Of a DNA stretch of 64,000 nucleotides, positions 11,645 to 23,200 are shown piece by piece. Under the pieces are notes generated by a model, which saw nothing but the letters and a program-made list of their open reading frames with translations, was not told the DNA's origin and made no database searches. This stretch comes from Xiphydria camelus (Eukaryota; Arthropoda; Insecta; Hymenoptera; Xiphydriidae). Every line of letters starts with the position of its first letter. Position 1 is the first letter of the stretch. The translations under genes were made by a program, and so were the position numbers. The DNA lies in NCBI GenBank assembly GCA_963678675.1, contig OY783201.1, positions 20,205,769 to 20,269,768 on the forward strand, read 5' to 3'.

Positions 11645-13014
11645 TTACCAAGCATTAAATAATTCGAGGCGTGTACAAGAGACTCTTCCATCTGAAAGAT
11701 GAAAACACCATACGATATGGACATGTTAAATTAGAGAGAGTGAGGGTTGATTTTTTAAAGCATATTTTGACGTTTTTTTATTACGAAAAAGTGAGTTACA
11801 GTGATTAGGTGTAGGTTTATAGATACGCGTTAATAATTATACAGAAACAATGAGGTATTACAAAGTAAATCCAAATTTGAATAAAATCTGAAGTGACATG
11901 TTCAAGTAAAAAAATATCTACCACAAAAAGGGGCAAAAACGGGCAGAAAAGTTTTGTGTCATTAGATACAACAAACATTTAGCTACATTTTAGTTAAAAG
12001 AACAAAGTTGGAACACGCTGGAAATGTTACTTTAACTCAAGTTGAAATTTAAATTTCACTTCTTCGAAACTAATTTTTCATGTTAACTTTAATGTGTGAT
12101 TTCTACACAATTAAATGGCTAAATATTGCTTATATTTATATATCAAAATGAAGTACTTACGCTGAATAATATCCTCCATATCGCACTTTATCATTCACTT
12201 TAACACAAAGTCTGTAAAAACTGTTTGAATCGGACACCATTCGGCTTACGATTTGACGCTAGAAGAACGCTTCGTACAACTTGCCACTTTAACTACATGA
12301 AAGGGACTGTTATTGCGGGTAAACTTGTACATTAATGATTACATCGTTGCATTCGGATATTCAACTATGCATTATGACTCATTCTGAAGGAATTTTAATG
12401 ACTTTCAAATTTGCTATTTTTGCCGCCGAGTAACGGATCGGTCCCTCTGGGAGATGTTTGGATAATGCATTAAATAACATATATGTCAAATTTCAACCAT
12501 TTCTTAATTTAACGATCTTGTGGAGAGGTACTAGCTTAACTTCCTTGATCAGTCGGTGTCCTCGAGTCCTCATCTGCTGCACGCTCCTGTGGTTAACAAT
12601 ATTATTACTATTGGTGTTCATATGAAGTTTGATGAATAAATGTATGTTGGTTTTCCAGTCAATAAGAAAGAGCTTGAATAAATAAAATTTTATAATTCTA
12701 TTATTCTTTTCTCAAAATTTTTCTAAATTTATGATTGTATCTTTTGATAAATATTCTTGCATAGACGCAAATTGATATTAATAAATAAATAATTATATGA
12801 ATGTTTATTCATCCTACATTAATTGATTGTCCTTCATTTACTTTAATAATCTGTGCTTTTTAATAAACAGTATAGTTTATAACTTGCTCAACATACTCTG
12901 GAGACTCGAAAGGAAATAATTTATTGATTTAATAATTGAACAAATTACAATTTTTGTCCATTTATTCACAAATAAATTTTCAAGTCCCTATATATGCAGG
13001 AGACCGAAATTTTT
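11645..13014. other. AT-rich unassigned sequence
   Basis: No supported gene. A small exon-like stretch (ATGGAGGATATTATTCAGC followed by GTAAGT, minus strand, about 12179-12161) could be a first exon of the Transib gene, but its phase does not fit the next exon. The rest shows no recognised domain or repeat structure. Confidence 0.4.
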
Positions 13015-13340
13015 CTAAAGCGGCCCACTACCGAGGCAATTTGCAGGGGCCAATCTGCAGGGCACAATTTGCAGGGAAATCGGGAAGCCGCCTACTCACA
13101 CGGCAATTTGCAGGGGCCAATCTGCAGGGTCCCAAAGGATTTACAAGGAATCCTCGATAGCCAGGTGGCTTCACAGTGGTGGCACTGTGGAACCACGTGG
13201 TGACTTTGAGAAACATCCCCGATAGCAAAGTGGCACCACAGTGACTTCAGCCTGCTTTCACGCGGTGCATTCGAGTGCATGTACTGGGGTGTTCATCTGT
13301 CTGTCCACCGTGAAGCCACACTGCAGTCACGCAGTGTAAG

Positions 13341-13545
13341 ACGATGGTAAAAGTAGAATTTTGCAAAAAGGGGGCGATAAAGTAGGATTTCTCGCCTGCC
13401 TTATCCGCCTACTAGAGAGTGTCGGTTTTTTTTTCTCAAACCCAACCCGGCCAGAACTCGAACCTGCGTTCTTTAGAAGACTGGGAACGCTTCTCGCATT
13501 CTACCAATTGCGCCATCAACTCTTTGTGGTGGAAGTCGACTAAGA
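13341..13545 (-). repeat. tRNA-like repeat unit, left copy
   Basis: On the minus strand, 13520-13440 has a box-A-like TGGCGCAATTGGTAGAATGC and a box-B-like CAGGTTCGAGTTCTGG, followed by an A-rich run. The spacing resembles a polymerase III promoter of a tRNA or tRNA-derived SINE. A diverged direct copy lies at 17465-17722. It does not fold as an obviously complete tRNA. Confidence 0.5.
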
Positions 13546-13647
13546 GTTATACATATAATATCGATACCTGAAAGCAACAGTACTGTGACTAGTAAGATAA
13601 ACCCGAAAGCCGATTTCGAGCTATGTCAAACGTAAACTAAAACGACC

Positions 13648-14142
13648 AAGCTCGCCAACGAAGTGAACAAGGCGGATTCAAATTGGCTGCCCTGATCCGT
13701 GGTTATTGTGAGCGGTGTGCCAAACCGCGAAATCCAGTGCGTGAAGAACGTTGTTTCCACGGTATCTGCCGTGATATCCTTCAAGGGGGTTGCTTCCGGC
13801 CATCTCGAAAACCTATCCATCATTGTCAAACAGTACCTATACCCCTCGACCACGGGGAGTTCGATGATGTCCATGTGTACATGGCTGAAACGATTGTCCG
13901 GTACTTCGATGTGGCTTAGCTCCAGCCTGTTGTGACGATGTATCTTCGACTTTTGGCAGGGTTCGCACGTCCGAGACCAATGCAACGTGTCTTTCTTTAT
14001 ACCCGGCCAGACGTACTTCTGTCGGAGAAGGCGGCTCGTGCTTCGCCCACTCGGATGAGACAGCGCGTGCACAGAGTCGAAAGCTTTTCGGCGTAAGGAC
14101 GCCGGGATGTATGGTTGAACAATCCCATCGGCAATGTTGCAA
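13648..14142 (-). pseudogene. gypsy integrase, truncated
   Basis: The zinc-binding region ends CEPCQKSK, followed by the core with [20 protein letters not shown] (first Asp) and [15 protein letters not shown] (second Asp). The third catalytic residue (Glu) is missing because the frame leaves gypsy sequence near 13648. A shifted frame at 14142-13837 shows an indel as well. Confidence 0.75.
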
Positions 14143-14174
14143 TAGAGCGATGTTCCAGGTTCAACTGAGAGATG

Positions 14175-15514
14175 TTACAGGGCTAGGGATGACGCGCCCT
14201 GAATTAGGTTTTGCAACTCGTCATCTGCTGCCTGCGCGTCCGCAATTTCCCTCGCTGAAAGGACCCTGGGCATGTCGATCTGGCTAATAGCTTGGATTCG
14301 CGACAACGCGTCCGCTACCGAATTTTCGTTTCCTTTGAGGTAAACGATTTCCGTGTTGAACTGGGCGATGTAATCAGTTTGCCGTAGTTGTCTGTCCGAT
14401 GCTTTCTCCGACTTCCTTTGAAACGCATATGTGAGCGGCTTGTGGTCAGTGCGAATGACGAAGTTCCGACCGTCAAGTATGTGTTGGAAGAACTTCGTGG
14501 CGGAAAACACGGCTAGGAGTTCTCTATCGTACGTACTATACCTCTTTTCAGTCGCCGTGAGTGTTTCCGGGAGAAAAATCCCACGGGTTTCCAATCATCA
14601 CCATCTAGTTGTTCAAGTGAGGCGCCGATCGCGATGTCCGAGGCGTCCGTAGTTAGCCTGAGCGGAGCGTCGGGGGAGAGAAAGGTGGTCAGAGCTACTT
14701 CGGCAATGCTCTGCTTGCACTTGTTTAATGCTTCTTCGGTTTCCGGAGTCCAGGGTACGGGTCGCTTGTCATTCTTCTTGGAATCTTTAAGGAACTCGTT
14801 CAGCGGTGCTTGCAATGCCGCTGCGCCAGGAATACTCCGTCGATAATAATTGAGGAGGCCAAGGAATCTTCGAAGCTCGACGATCGTTTCTGGACGGGGG
14901 TAATCCAGGATGGACTTGACTCTGCTAGCCGGTGGTTTGTACCCGTCGCGGTTGATGGTGTATCCGAGGAATGTGAGCTCTGCTTTACCGATGGCACACT
15001 TGTCGACGTTGAGAATTAACTTGTGCTCCCGGAGTCTGTCCAAGACTGTCCTTACGTGACGCATGTGTTCCTCAGGCGTTTCAGAGGCGATCAGGATGTC
15101 GTCGATGTACACTATGACATAGTGAAGGTCTCTGAAAATTGAATCCATATATCTTTGGAAGGTCTGGGATGCGTTACGGAGTCCGAAGGGCATCACCAGA
15201 TACTCATATTGGCCAAGTGGCGTCGTGATAGCGGTCTTCTGCACATCGTCTGGTGCCACGGGAATTTGGTGATACGCGCGCGTCAGATCGAGCGTAGTAA
15301 ATATTACTTTCCCGTGCAATTGTTGGAATAAGTCGTGGCTATGACCGGTTGGATAGCGATCCGGTATCGTTTTCGCGTTGAGGGCTCGGAAGTCTCCGCA
15401 GCATCGCCATCCCCCTGACGGTTTCTGGGTGATATGAACGGGACTGGTCCACGGACTCTTCGATGGTTGAACCATTTTGTTGTCTAACAGGTACTGTATC
15501 TCTTCCCGGAGCAC
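14175..15514 (-). pseudogene. gypsy reverse transcriptase and RNase H
   Basis: The frame 15514-14513 has WRCCGDFRALNAKTIPD, FTTLDLTRAYHQIPV (first catalytic Asp), MPFGLRNASQTFQRYMD and the catalytic YIDDILIA, then the RNase H start TDASDIAIGASLEQ. The frame shifts near 14550, and RNase H continues at 14594-14175 with YDRELLAVF and RTDHKPLTYAF. All key reverse transcriptase residues are present, but the frameshift inactivates the polyprotein. Confidence 0.8.
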
Positions 15515-15552
15515 TTCCAGCTTCTTCCCTACGAGTCTTCGGGGTTTCTGGG

Positions 15553-16146
15553 CTACTGGAGGTCCAGTCGTTTCAATGTGGTGGTATACGGATCCATGGA
15601 ATTTTCCGGTCGTGCGGCTGTCGAGGGTATCGTGATGTCGACGTACTCTTTTAGGAGTCCAGCATACTCACTATGGTCGCTCGCCGTCGAGATGCTATGC
15701 ACGGCTGTCGAGGAGAGCGTGCCCATCACAGTTAATCCGGTAAGAGGATCAATAAGCTGTCGATTCGTCAGGTCCACGAGAAGTCCATACTCCTTGAGAA
15801 AATCAGCCACAATAATCGGTGATTGTACGTCAGCAACTATAAAGAACCAACGGAATTGACGGCGTAGTCCCAGGTCCAGCGTCATCAGCTTTTTTCCGAA
15901 GGTGGCGATTTCCGTGTCGTTAGCCGCATGCAGCGTAAGCGTTGATGGTTCCAATTTACCCGTAACACGGTGGATCGGTAGAACTGTCACAACCGAACCA
16001 GAGTCAACCAAGAAGGTCATATTCGTGACTCGGTTGCTGACGTGAAGACGTGTTTCCTCAAAAGGTCTTTCGCCACCATCGCCAACCGTCTTCACTTGGG
16101 TTGGTGGCATTAGTTTTCCGAACTGGTAGTCTTCCCGTAATTGCAA
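15553..16146 (-). pseudogene. gypsy protease region
   Basis: The frame contains TFLVDSGSVVTVLP, a retropepsin active-site motif (DSG), with a hydrophobic second half (SPIIVADFLKEYGLLVDL). It would cleave the gag-pol polyprotein. It ends just before the reverse transcriptase frame at 15514, in a different phase. Confidence 0.7.
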
Positions 16147-17061
16147 TGTTGGAGGCAGTACTTGGCATCTGCGGCATACCTAGCATGATAGTAGCACATG
16201 CCCTCGGTACCGGGCCGGGCTGCTCTGCTGCGAGATCGGGGACGATATCTTCGTCGGAAGGAGTTGTTAGTGCCTCGGTTATCTTCATTGATGCTGGTGC
16301 TGTTCACTTGCTGTTTCATGGTGAGTTGGTTGATAGCGGTCGTCAGCCTCTCCATGCTTCTCTCGAGCAAAATGAGACGACTGTCGACCGTGCTCGCTCC
16401 CTGATCTTGTTGGTCTGGGCGATGCTCCATAGCCATGACGAAGGTGCTCCCACAGGACTCGATTAATCTATCCGTGGTGTCTGCCAAGTTTTCTGGCGAT
16501 AGGCTGGTACTGCCGACCAAGAAGGTGCGTATGCTCGCCGGCATGCATTGAATGAATCTGGATCTCAAAAATTCTGCGTGTACGTACTCACCGCTTTCTG
16601 CTGCCGAGCTGTACCTCGTTAAGGAATTTCTGTATTTGACGCTCGCGAGAGTCTGTGAGACGACTAATCAGCGCTGTTTTCAACGTTTGGAATTTGTTAC
16701 CGTCCGGAGGGTGTCGAAGGATATCAGACACATATCGCATTGTTTCAACACTGAGGGCTTCGAGGACGAGGTTATACTTCCTATTGTCGTTTCGGATGCC
16801 CCGGTTATCAAGCGTGGCTTCGATTTGTGTGAACCACAGGTCCGGAAAGGTCTCCCAAAATGGCGGCAGTTTCACGTGGAGAGCATCGACACGTGGTTGA
16901 TTATCGATTGTATTACCGCTGTTCTCGACATTGTCGTCGTTGAGCTGGCCCTGCGGGCGATCGCCATTGCGAAACGTCGAAGTTAACTCTTCGCCAGTGC
17001 GCTGAGACGCCGTTCTCGGCGGTGTATGCTGAGTGGCCATCTTTCTTTGTTCTTGATGCAC
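16110..17061 (-). pseudogene. gypsy gag
   Basis: Two overlapping minus frames (17061-16588 and 16568-16110) make up one gag with a frame break near 16580. The first half has a capsid-like region (VKLPPFWETFPDLWFTQIEATL). The second ends with CYYHARYAADAKYCLQHC, the Cys-His-Cys-Cys arrangement seen in CsRn1-type gags in place of a CCHC knuckle. It would form particles and package RNA. It starts about 40 bp downstream of the primer site. Confidence 0.7.
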
Positions 17062-17100
17062 GTGTAGTGTTACTTCTATTTTTATTCACTGTCCACGCAC

Positions 17101-17118
17101 ATCACGTCGGGGTCACCA
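17101..17118 (-). promoter_or_regulatory. Primer binding site, tRNA-Trp type
   Basis: The minus strand reads TGGTGACCCCGACGTGAT, complementary over 18 nt to the 3' end of eukaryotic tRNA-Trp including CCA. It abuts the LTR, as expected for minus-strand DNA priming. Confidence 0.8.
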
Positions 17119-17411
17119 CTAAAGCGGCCACGCGGGACTGAAGGACAGAACGGGACAAAAAACGCTCGGAACGCACAGGCTCTAAAAAAGCGAAGCCTTT
17201 ATTCGGCACAAAGGCAAACGGCTACACGCAAGGCACGTCCACGCTATCGGATCATCTAGGCAGAACTCTCTCGCGTCGTGCCCGGGCACGTCGGCGGTTG
17301 CCGCGTGCGAGGGAACGCCTGCGCGAACGGAGCCAATTGAACTCGGCCCTCTGGACAAGAACCGCGTGCGACGGTGCTGCCGGCGGGAAGGCTGGCGGCC
17401 AGACCGCCACA
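17119..17411 (-). repeat. Probable 5' LTR of the gypsy element
   Basis: It lies directly before the primer site, contains AATAAAG on the minus strand at about 17195, and begins TGTGGCGGTC. The start at 17411 is an estimate, because there is no second LTR to compare and the inner edge does not end in the usual CA. Confidence 0.45.
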
Positions 17412-17464
17412 TGATGTCTTGGTGCGTGCCCACTGGGGTACCACTGTGGCATCACGTAGTGTAC

Positions 17465-17722
17465 AAAGTGGATAAAGTAGGATTTTGCAAAAGGATAAAG
17501 TAGGATTTTGCACGCAGTGACTTTACCGAGGTTTTTCACTGTGTGCCCGTGCAGTGCCGCCGCCTGCCACCCGCCTAGTAGTGTCGCTTTTTTTTTCACA
17601 CCCTACCGGGATTTGAACCTGCGATCTTTAGGATACGAGATGCTTCGAAACTGGGAATTCGCATTCTACCAATTGAGCCACCGACTCTTCAAGCGGTGTT
17701 GGTCCACTCCGGTCATAATATA
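17465..17722 (-). repeat. tRNA-like repeat unit, right copy
   Basis: This is the diverged direct copy of 13341-13545. The minus strand has TGGCTCAATTGGTAGAATGC (box-A-like) and CAGGTTCAAATCCCGG (box-B-like), then a run of nine A's. Upstream (plus) are two copies of GGATAAAGTAGGATTTTGCA. Confidence 0.5.
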
Positions 17723-17803
17723 GAAACCGGACATGACAGTGACTGCTCTCGAAGGTTCTCATTAAATTTTTTAAAATAATTTCATATTTTTCTTTTTCAA
17801 AAT

Positions 17804-18469
17804 AAATGTCAACATAACCACGTAACAGAAACAAAGAATTTGTAAATAAAAGTAGTTTTAAAAGTGCAAGTGCAATAAACCCAATTCATAAGTGATGAAA
17901 ATATCGGTATCGAAGATATCTTATCAATTCTAGAAGAGTCAAAAAGTTGCTAGTGGAACGAGAAGCGGTATTGAAAGCAGAGAGAGGGTTTGTATTTTCC
18001 TGCGGAATGGAAAAGAGAAACCAAAATGCAGAGAAAATCGTTGCTTCTTGCGTACAATCGTCACATGGTACTATTTGCCCTACCGATTTATGTACAGAAG
18101 CATTGCAAAAACATGTTTGCGTCTTCCTCTGGCCCAGCTGCACTTGCACGTTACTTCTTTATTGTTGTTTACCAGTAAGATGTTCAGTTCAACTTCGTGA
18201 GGAGCACTTGTTACATGTGACGATTGTATGCAAGAAGCGACGATTTTCACTGCATTTTGGTTTCTCTTTTTGATTCCGCAGGAAAATACAAACTGCTTTC
18301 AATACCGCTTCTCCTTCCACTAGCGGCATTTTTGACTCTCCTAGAATTGACAATATATCTTCGATACCGATATTCATCACTTATGAATAGGGTTTATTGC
18401 ACTTGGACTCTTAAAACTACTTTTATTTACAAATACTTTGGTTACGTTACATGGTTATCTTGACATTCG
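17804..18469. mobile_element. Foldback element, about 666 bp
   Basis: The arms (17804-18065 and about 18210-18469) are complementary, for example TTCATAAGTGATGAAAATAT against its reverse complement near 18365-18385. The loop is about 145 bp. No transposase is encoded. It is nested in the right part of the 13015-18850 composite. Confidence 0.75.
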
Positions 18470-18850
18470 GTCCGTAACGACGGCCATCTTAGGAAGAACG
18501 AAACGCCTCCATACGGCGGTGTCCGACGCGAATAAAAATTCCGTAAGGCGTCAGCGAATAGACCAATCAGGATCAAGTATTTCGTCGTGGCAAAAACTCG
18601 CACTCCGGATCCTCACTGTGGCATCACAGTAACGTCACTCAGTGACGCCACCGCGTGACGTTTGGGTGAAAGTCACGCTTGGCTATCGGGGATTGGAGAG
18701 GGGAGCAGGGAGATTGGATCGACTGAGCATCCAACTTCCCTGTTTAGGGAGGCGGGTCTAAAATGGGCCCAATCGATCCACTCACGCGGCAATCTATAGG
18801 GACCCTGCAGATTGGCCCCTGCAAATTGCCTCGTGAGTGGGCCGCTTAAG

Positions 18851-19545
18851 TCTCGTTCGTCATTAAAAATGACGGAAAAGTTCCGTCAAAAAGACGTTCA
18901 AAAATTTTAACGTCCACGAAACGTCGTAGATATGACGCCCCTGTAACGTTAATATTACGACAACTGACGTCTGAAACCCTATACTGACCAAAAAATGACG
19001 TCTGAGACGTTATTCTAACATCAGTGTGCTACCTGGGATAGGTACGTCAGTAGCCTGGGTCGTTTTCGACCCGTTGGGCATAAATGGGTTAATGATAAGA
19101 AAAGCACAAAACGGAATAGTAAGTTTCTTATAATTTTGTATAGTTTGAAGATAAATATTTACGGAATATTTTCAATGCATTTTTTTTAAGACTTACTACT
19201 TCGTTAAAAAGATATGTGCAGTTTTTGTTCATAAAATGTATCCAGTCTCGCCAAGAGGTCTGTAAATCCGGCAACGTCGCGTCCAATTACGTCATGACTG
19301 TCGGTCATTTTTCGACAGTATGTTCGCATCACGCAGGTGAGGTTCTTGTGAAACATTGGGTGTTGGCTGAATGATAAAATTCGATTGGTAGTCCTCAGGT
19401 CTAGTAAAATCAAATAGGAATAAAAATTGGTTGAGATCAAGTGGATTCATTACAGATTTATGATAATTTCCACGGTCTACTTATATTTAAAAAAATGTAA
19501 ATATTTTCAAAAATCTCAATTTTATTTATTGTAATAATTGTTAAT
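18851..19545. other. Unassigned AT-rich spacer
   Basis: No supported gene. A minus frame at 19204-19440 (78 codons) has no recognised domain. A stretch near 18895-19015 is rich in the word ACGTC/GACGT, perhaps the end of an unrecognised repeat. Confidence 0.4.
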
Positions 19546-19809
19546 TTAACCCGCCATTACTCGCGTATGAGAATAGTACATGATTACTCGCATATGAGCG
19601 TGCCGCTCACTTAGAACATTTATACCTAGATACACATAGATTACATAGATACACATTAAAATGTAAGAAAAATACATGTAAAAACTAGTTATAACATTTT
19701 TAAATTGAAATACGAAAAATAAACAAAACGTTTGAAAAAATCAAGAAATATTACTAATTATTATAGAGATTTAAAATAAAATACAGTGGAGTAAGGATAT
19801 GATACAGCT

Positions 19810-20162
19810 TGTACGGGGAAAGAGTGAACTGCCGTGATTACTTCGTTTAACAAATATTAGGTTTTATTCAAACTAAAATCAGGGCACTAAAAACGGATTA
19901 TCATAACGGATTAATGCGAGAAACTGAAATTCGTGGCGAAGATCGAAGTACATGCACGCGAGACTATCGTTACAATGACGACGGAAAAAACAAATCTGTT
20001 TATTTTAACACTGGTCGCGATGACGCTGAGGCTCGACTTTGTTTAACACTATATTCGACTAGATCGTGGTGGCGTTGAGATTTACCGCAAGGCGGTATTG
20101 CAAGAATTCGACTGGCTTCACGAAACAAGCGATTACGTTCGCAGCCCATGCTTGTCAGAACA
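19810..20162 (-). repeat. BEL 3' LTR
   Basis: 353 bp; on the plus strand it starts TGTACGGGGAAAG and ends GTCAGAACA. Direct copy of 25689-26041. Confidence 0.95.
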
Positions 20163-20241
20163 TACCGCCCGCCTTGCCATCGCAGCCGATGGCGAAATTA
20201 GCTACATGTTACATTTCTTATACCTAGATAGTAATCAATGT

Positions 20242-23200
20242 CTAGTCGTCTGATAGCACCGGCAACACACACACCTTGGCAACGGGTCGCTTGATCCGTG
20301 ACGTCTTTGTTTGGAGTGTCACGACTCGGACAAGACCGTCTGAACCTGGGTGTACTTCTACTACCTTCCCGAGGGGCCACACCGTTGGGGGGCGATTGTC
20401 ATCCTTGATCAGGACGATCGTCCCGATTTTGATGTTTTCGCTGCGCTGCTGCCACTTGGTTCGGTTGAGTAGCGACTGTAGGTATTCCGTCCTCCAGCGG
20501 GTCCAGAAATGATCCAATATCTGCCGCGTACGTTGCCAGTGTGACAGTCGTTGTACAGGCAGGTGCGTGAGAGACGGTTCCGGTAAAGTATTGATGGCGG
20601 CTCCGATCAAGAAATGGCCCGGGGTAATGACGACACTATCCGATGGGTCGTCGGAGAGTGTCCACAACGGACGCGAATTAAGTACCGCCTCGACTTGCGT
20701 CAGGAAAGTCGAGAATTCCTCGTAGGTTAACGAGGCGTTGCCGATGACTCTCTTCAGGTGGTATTTAACTGATTTTACCCCGGCCTCCCACTTACCACCG
20801 AAGTGCGGTGCAGAAGGCGGATTGAACCGCCATTCGGTCCCCATGGTTGCAAGGGTGTCGGCGAGTGCGGTCGATTCTGCAGTTGATTCTGTAAGTAGGC
20901 GCCGAAGTTCGGCGGCGGCACCAACGAAATTCCGCCCGCAGTCGCTGGTGAGTGTGGCGCAGATTCCCCTACGAGCGATGAACCGCTTATACGCGGCGAT
21001 AAAGCCGACTGAGGAATAGTCTGATACCAGTTCAAGGTGTATGGCCGACACGGAAAGACACACGAATATAAGTATGTAACCTTTATACGTTCTTTGCGTG
21101 CGGCCTCTGAAAGCTTTGATCGTGAATGGACCGGCGTAATCTACTCCCGCGTGCTGAAAGGGTCGAGATCGGGCAACGCGAGAGGGAGGCAGTTGGCCCA
21201 TCTGTTGACTACTTACAACGGCGCGTTGGCGGACGCAGACGACGCAACGTCGAATGAAATCTCGAACAGGAACCCGTCCGCCAAGAATCCAAAACCATTG
21301 GCGGATGGTGGCGAGAGTTACCTGAGTTCCGCCGTGTAATGTGCATCGGTGGCGGTGGTCGATGATTAGTGCGGCAAGTGTGCACTTTTGCGGGAGGATG
21401 ACGGGATGCTTCTCGTCGAATGTCAGTTGTGCGTGCGCTAGTCTTCCGCCGAGCCGTAATATTCCCTTGGAATCGACAAGAGGCGTAAGTCGAGCCAGAG
21501 GGTGGCTGCGAAGAAGTCCTTTGCCGGAGGCAATACACTGGATGTCGTCATGGAAGTAGGCGTCCCGTGTAGCTCGAATCCAGAATACCTGAGCGTTCTC
21601 CAATTCCAGGGTAGAGATTGCTCCAGAGCTCGGAGTTATAGCCTTTCCGATACGAGCTTGAAGACGATGCACCGCGCGACTACACATCGCCGTAACTCGG
21701 AGGAGTTTCGTTAGGCTCGAGTACCGTTCAATGAGTTCCCACACCGCTGTATGCTGAAAAACAGAGTGATGAGCGACGGTCTCCTTGCGTTCTTCTTGGT
21801 ACATCGCTGGATCCTGAGCAGGCGCTGTAGATGGCCATCTATCACTTGGCTGGGATAGCCAAGCTGGACCCATCGTCCAGATTGGGTAGTCCTGGAGTTG
21901 CGATGGCAAGACACCACGGGATGCGAGGTCGGCAGGGTTATCGACCCCAGCCACGTGATGCCACTGCGCCCGAGAAAAATCTTGGATCTCCGTCACTCGG
22001 TTGCGGATGAAATCCTTCCACCGTGCTGGATGACTCTTGATCCACGAAAGGGTGACGGTGGAGTCCGTCCACAGATGGATGACCGTGTGGTCGAATCGCA
22101 GCACTCGACAAATCTGTCGAGCTAGACGTACGAGGAGGAGCGCGCCGCACAATTATAGCCGAGGGGTCGTTACGACCTTTAACGGAGCCACTTTGGTCTT
22201 GGCGGCTAATAGGGAAATTCGTACCTCGCTCCCGGACGATACCCGAAGGTACACGACGGCTCCTAATGCTGCCTTTGATGCATCTGAGAACCCGTGAAGT
22301 TCGACCGCAGCTGACGCTGTCTGGAGACCAATCCACCGTGGGATGGCGATATTGGAAATGGACGGGAGCTGTTCGAGAAAGTCGCTCCACCGTCTTGAGT
22401 ATGATGCCGGTAACTCGTCGTCCCAACCGAGTCCGAGCGTCCAAAGTTCTTGCATGAATATTTTTGCGGTGACGATGACCGGGGCAAGCCATCCTAGTGG
22501 ATCAAAAAGTTGAGCGAGTTACCGGAGAACCTGCCGCTTTGTGTAATGCGTTGAGATGGCGTATGACTGAGGCGTGAATGTGAATACATCCGACGTTGGC
22601 TGCCATCCTAATCCGAGCGCTCTAAAAACTGGATCTTGATCGAGCGCGAGGACTGTGGCGGTTTCCCGCTTCTCGGTTGAGATGCCGTCAAGCAGCTCGG
22701 AGTGACTTGCCGTCCATTTCTGGAGCTCGAAGCCACCCGCCATGAGAAGCCGTATCAACTGTTGAATAACTTCTCGTCCTTGCGCGACATCGTCAGCGCC
22801 TGAAAGAACGTCGTCGACGTAAGTGTTCTCTTGTATCGCCCGACTGGCGAGGGGGAAGGACCGTCCTTCGTCCTCGGTAAGTTGTCGCAGCACCCGAATA
22901 GCCAGGTACGGTGCACAGGCGAGGCCGTATGTCACGGTACGCAGCTGGTATTCCTGGATGGGCTGATCTGGGCCTTCTCTCCAGAGAATGCGCTGCAGAT
23001 TCTGATCGTCTTCATGTACGTTAATTTGACGATACATTTTGACGACGTCACACGTAAATGCGACACGGTGCTGCCGCCATCGAAGAAGTACATCGGCGAG
23101 GTCCGTCTGAATCTTGGGACCGACGTGAAGGTTGCCGTTGAGCGATCGTCCTCGGTCCGTCCGTTGAGACGCGTTGAACATGACGCGGAGTTTCGTCGTG

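Larger units (their letters stand above)
13648..17411 (-). mobile_element. Ty3/gypsy LTR retrotransposon, CsRn1-like, 3' end missing
   Basis: The order on the minus strand is LTR (about 17411-17119), primer site (17118-17101), gag, protease, reverse transcriptase, RNase H, integrase. It breaks off inside the integrase core near 13648, and no second LTR is present. The tRNA-Trp-type primer site and a gag Cys-His-Cys-Cys cluster together point to the CsRn1 group. The frames are interrupted, so it is dead. It lies inside the composite at 13015-18850. Confidence 0.8.
13015..18850. mobile_element. 5.8-kb composite with inverted ends, carrying tRNA-like segments and a gypsy remnant
   Basis: The left end (13015-13062) and right end (about 18800-18850) are inverted copies of a roughly 48-bp sequence that includes GGCAATTTGCAGGGGCCAAT. 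The left end has extra internal copies of the same GGCAATTTGCAGGGG and CAATCTGCAGGG blocks up to about 13130. Inside are two direct repeats of about 200 bp, each with a tRNA-like segment, many CACTG/CAGTG words, a gypsy element and a hairpin element. No transposase for the outer element is visible, so it is non-autonomous or gutted. Confidence 0.6.

Noticed and set aside
12161..12179. First exon of the Transib gene (MEDIIQ)
   Set aside because: A good GTAAGT donor follows, but its phase does not match the exon ending at 11440 by one base.
13440..13520. Functional tRNA gene
   Set aside because: Box A and box B are present but no complete cloverleaf with a clear anticodon arm and acceptor stem could be drawn by eye; called tRNA-like only.
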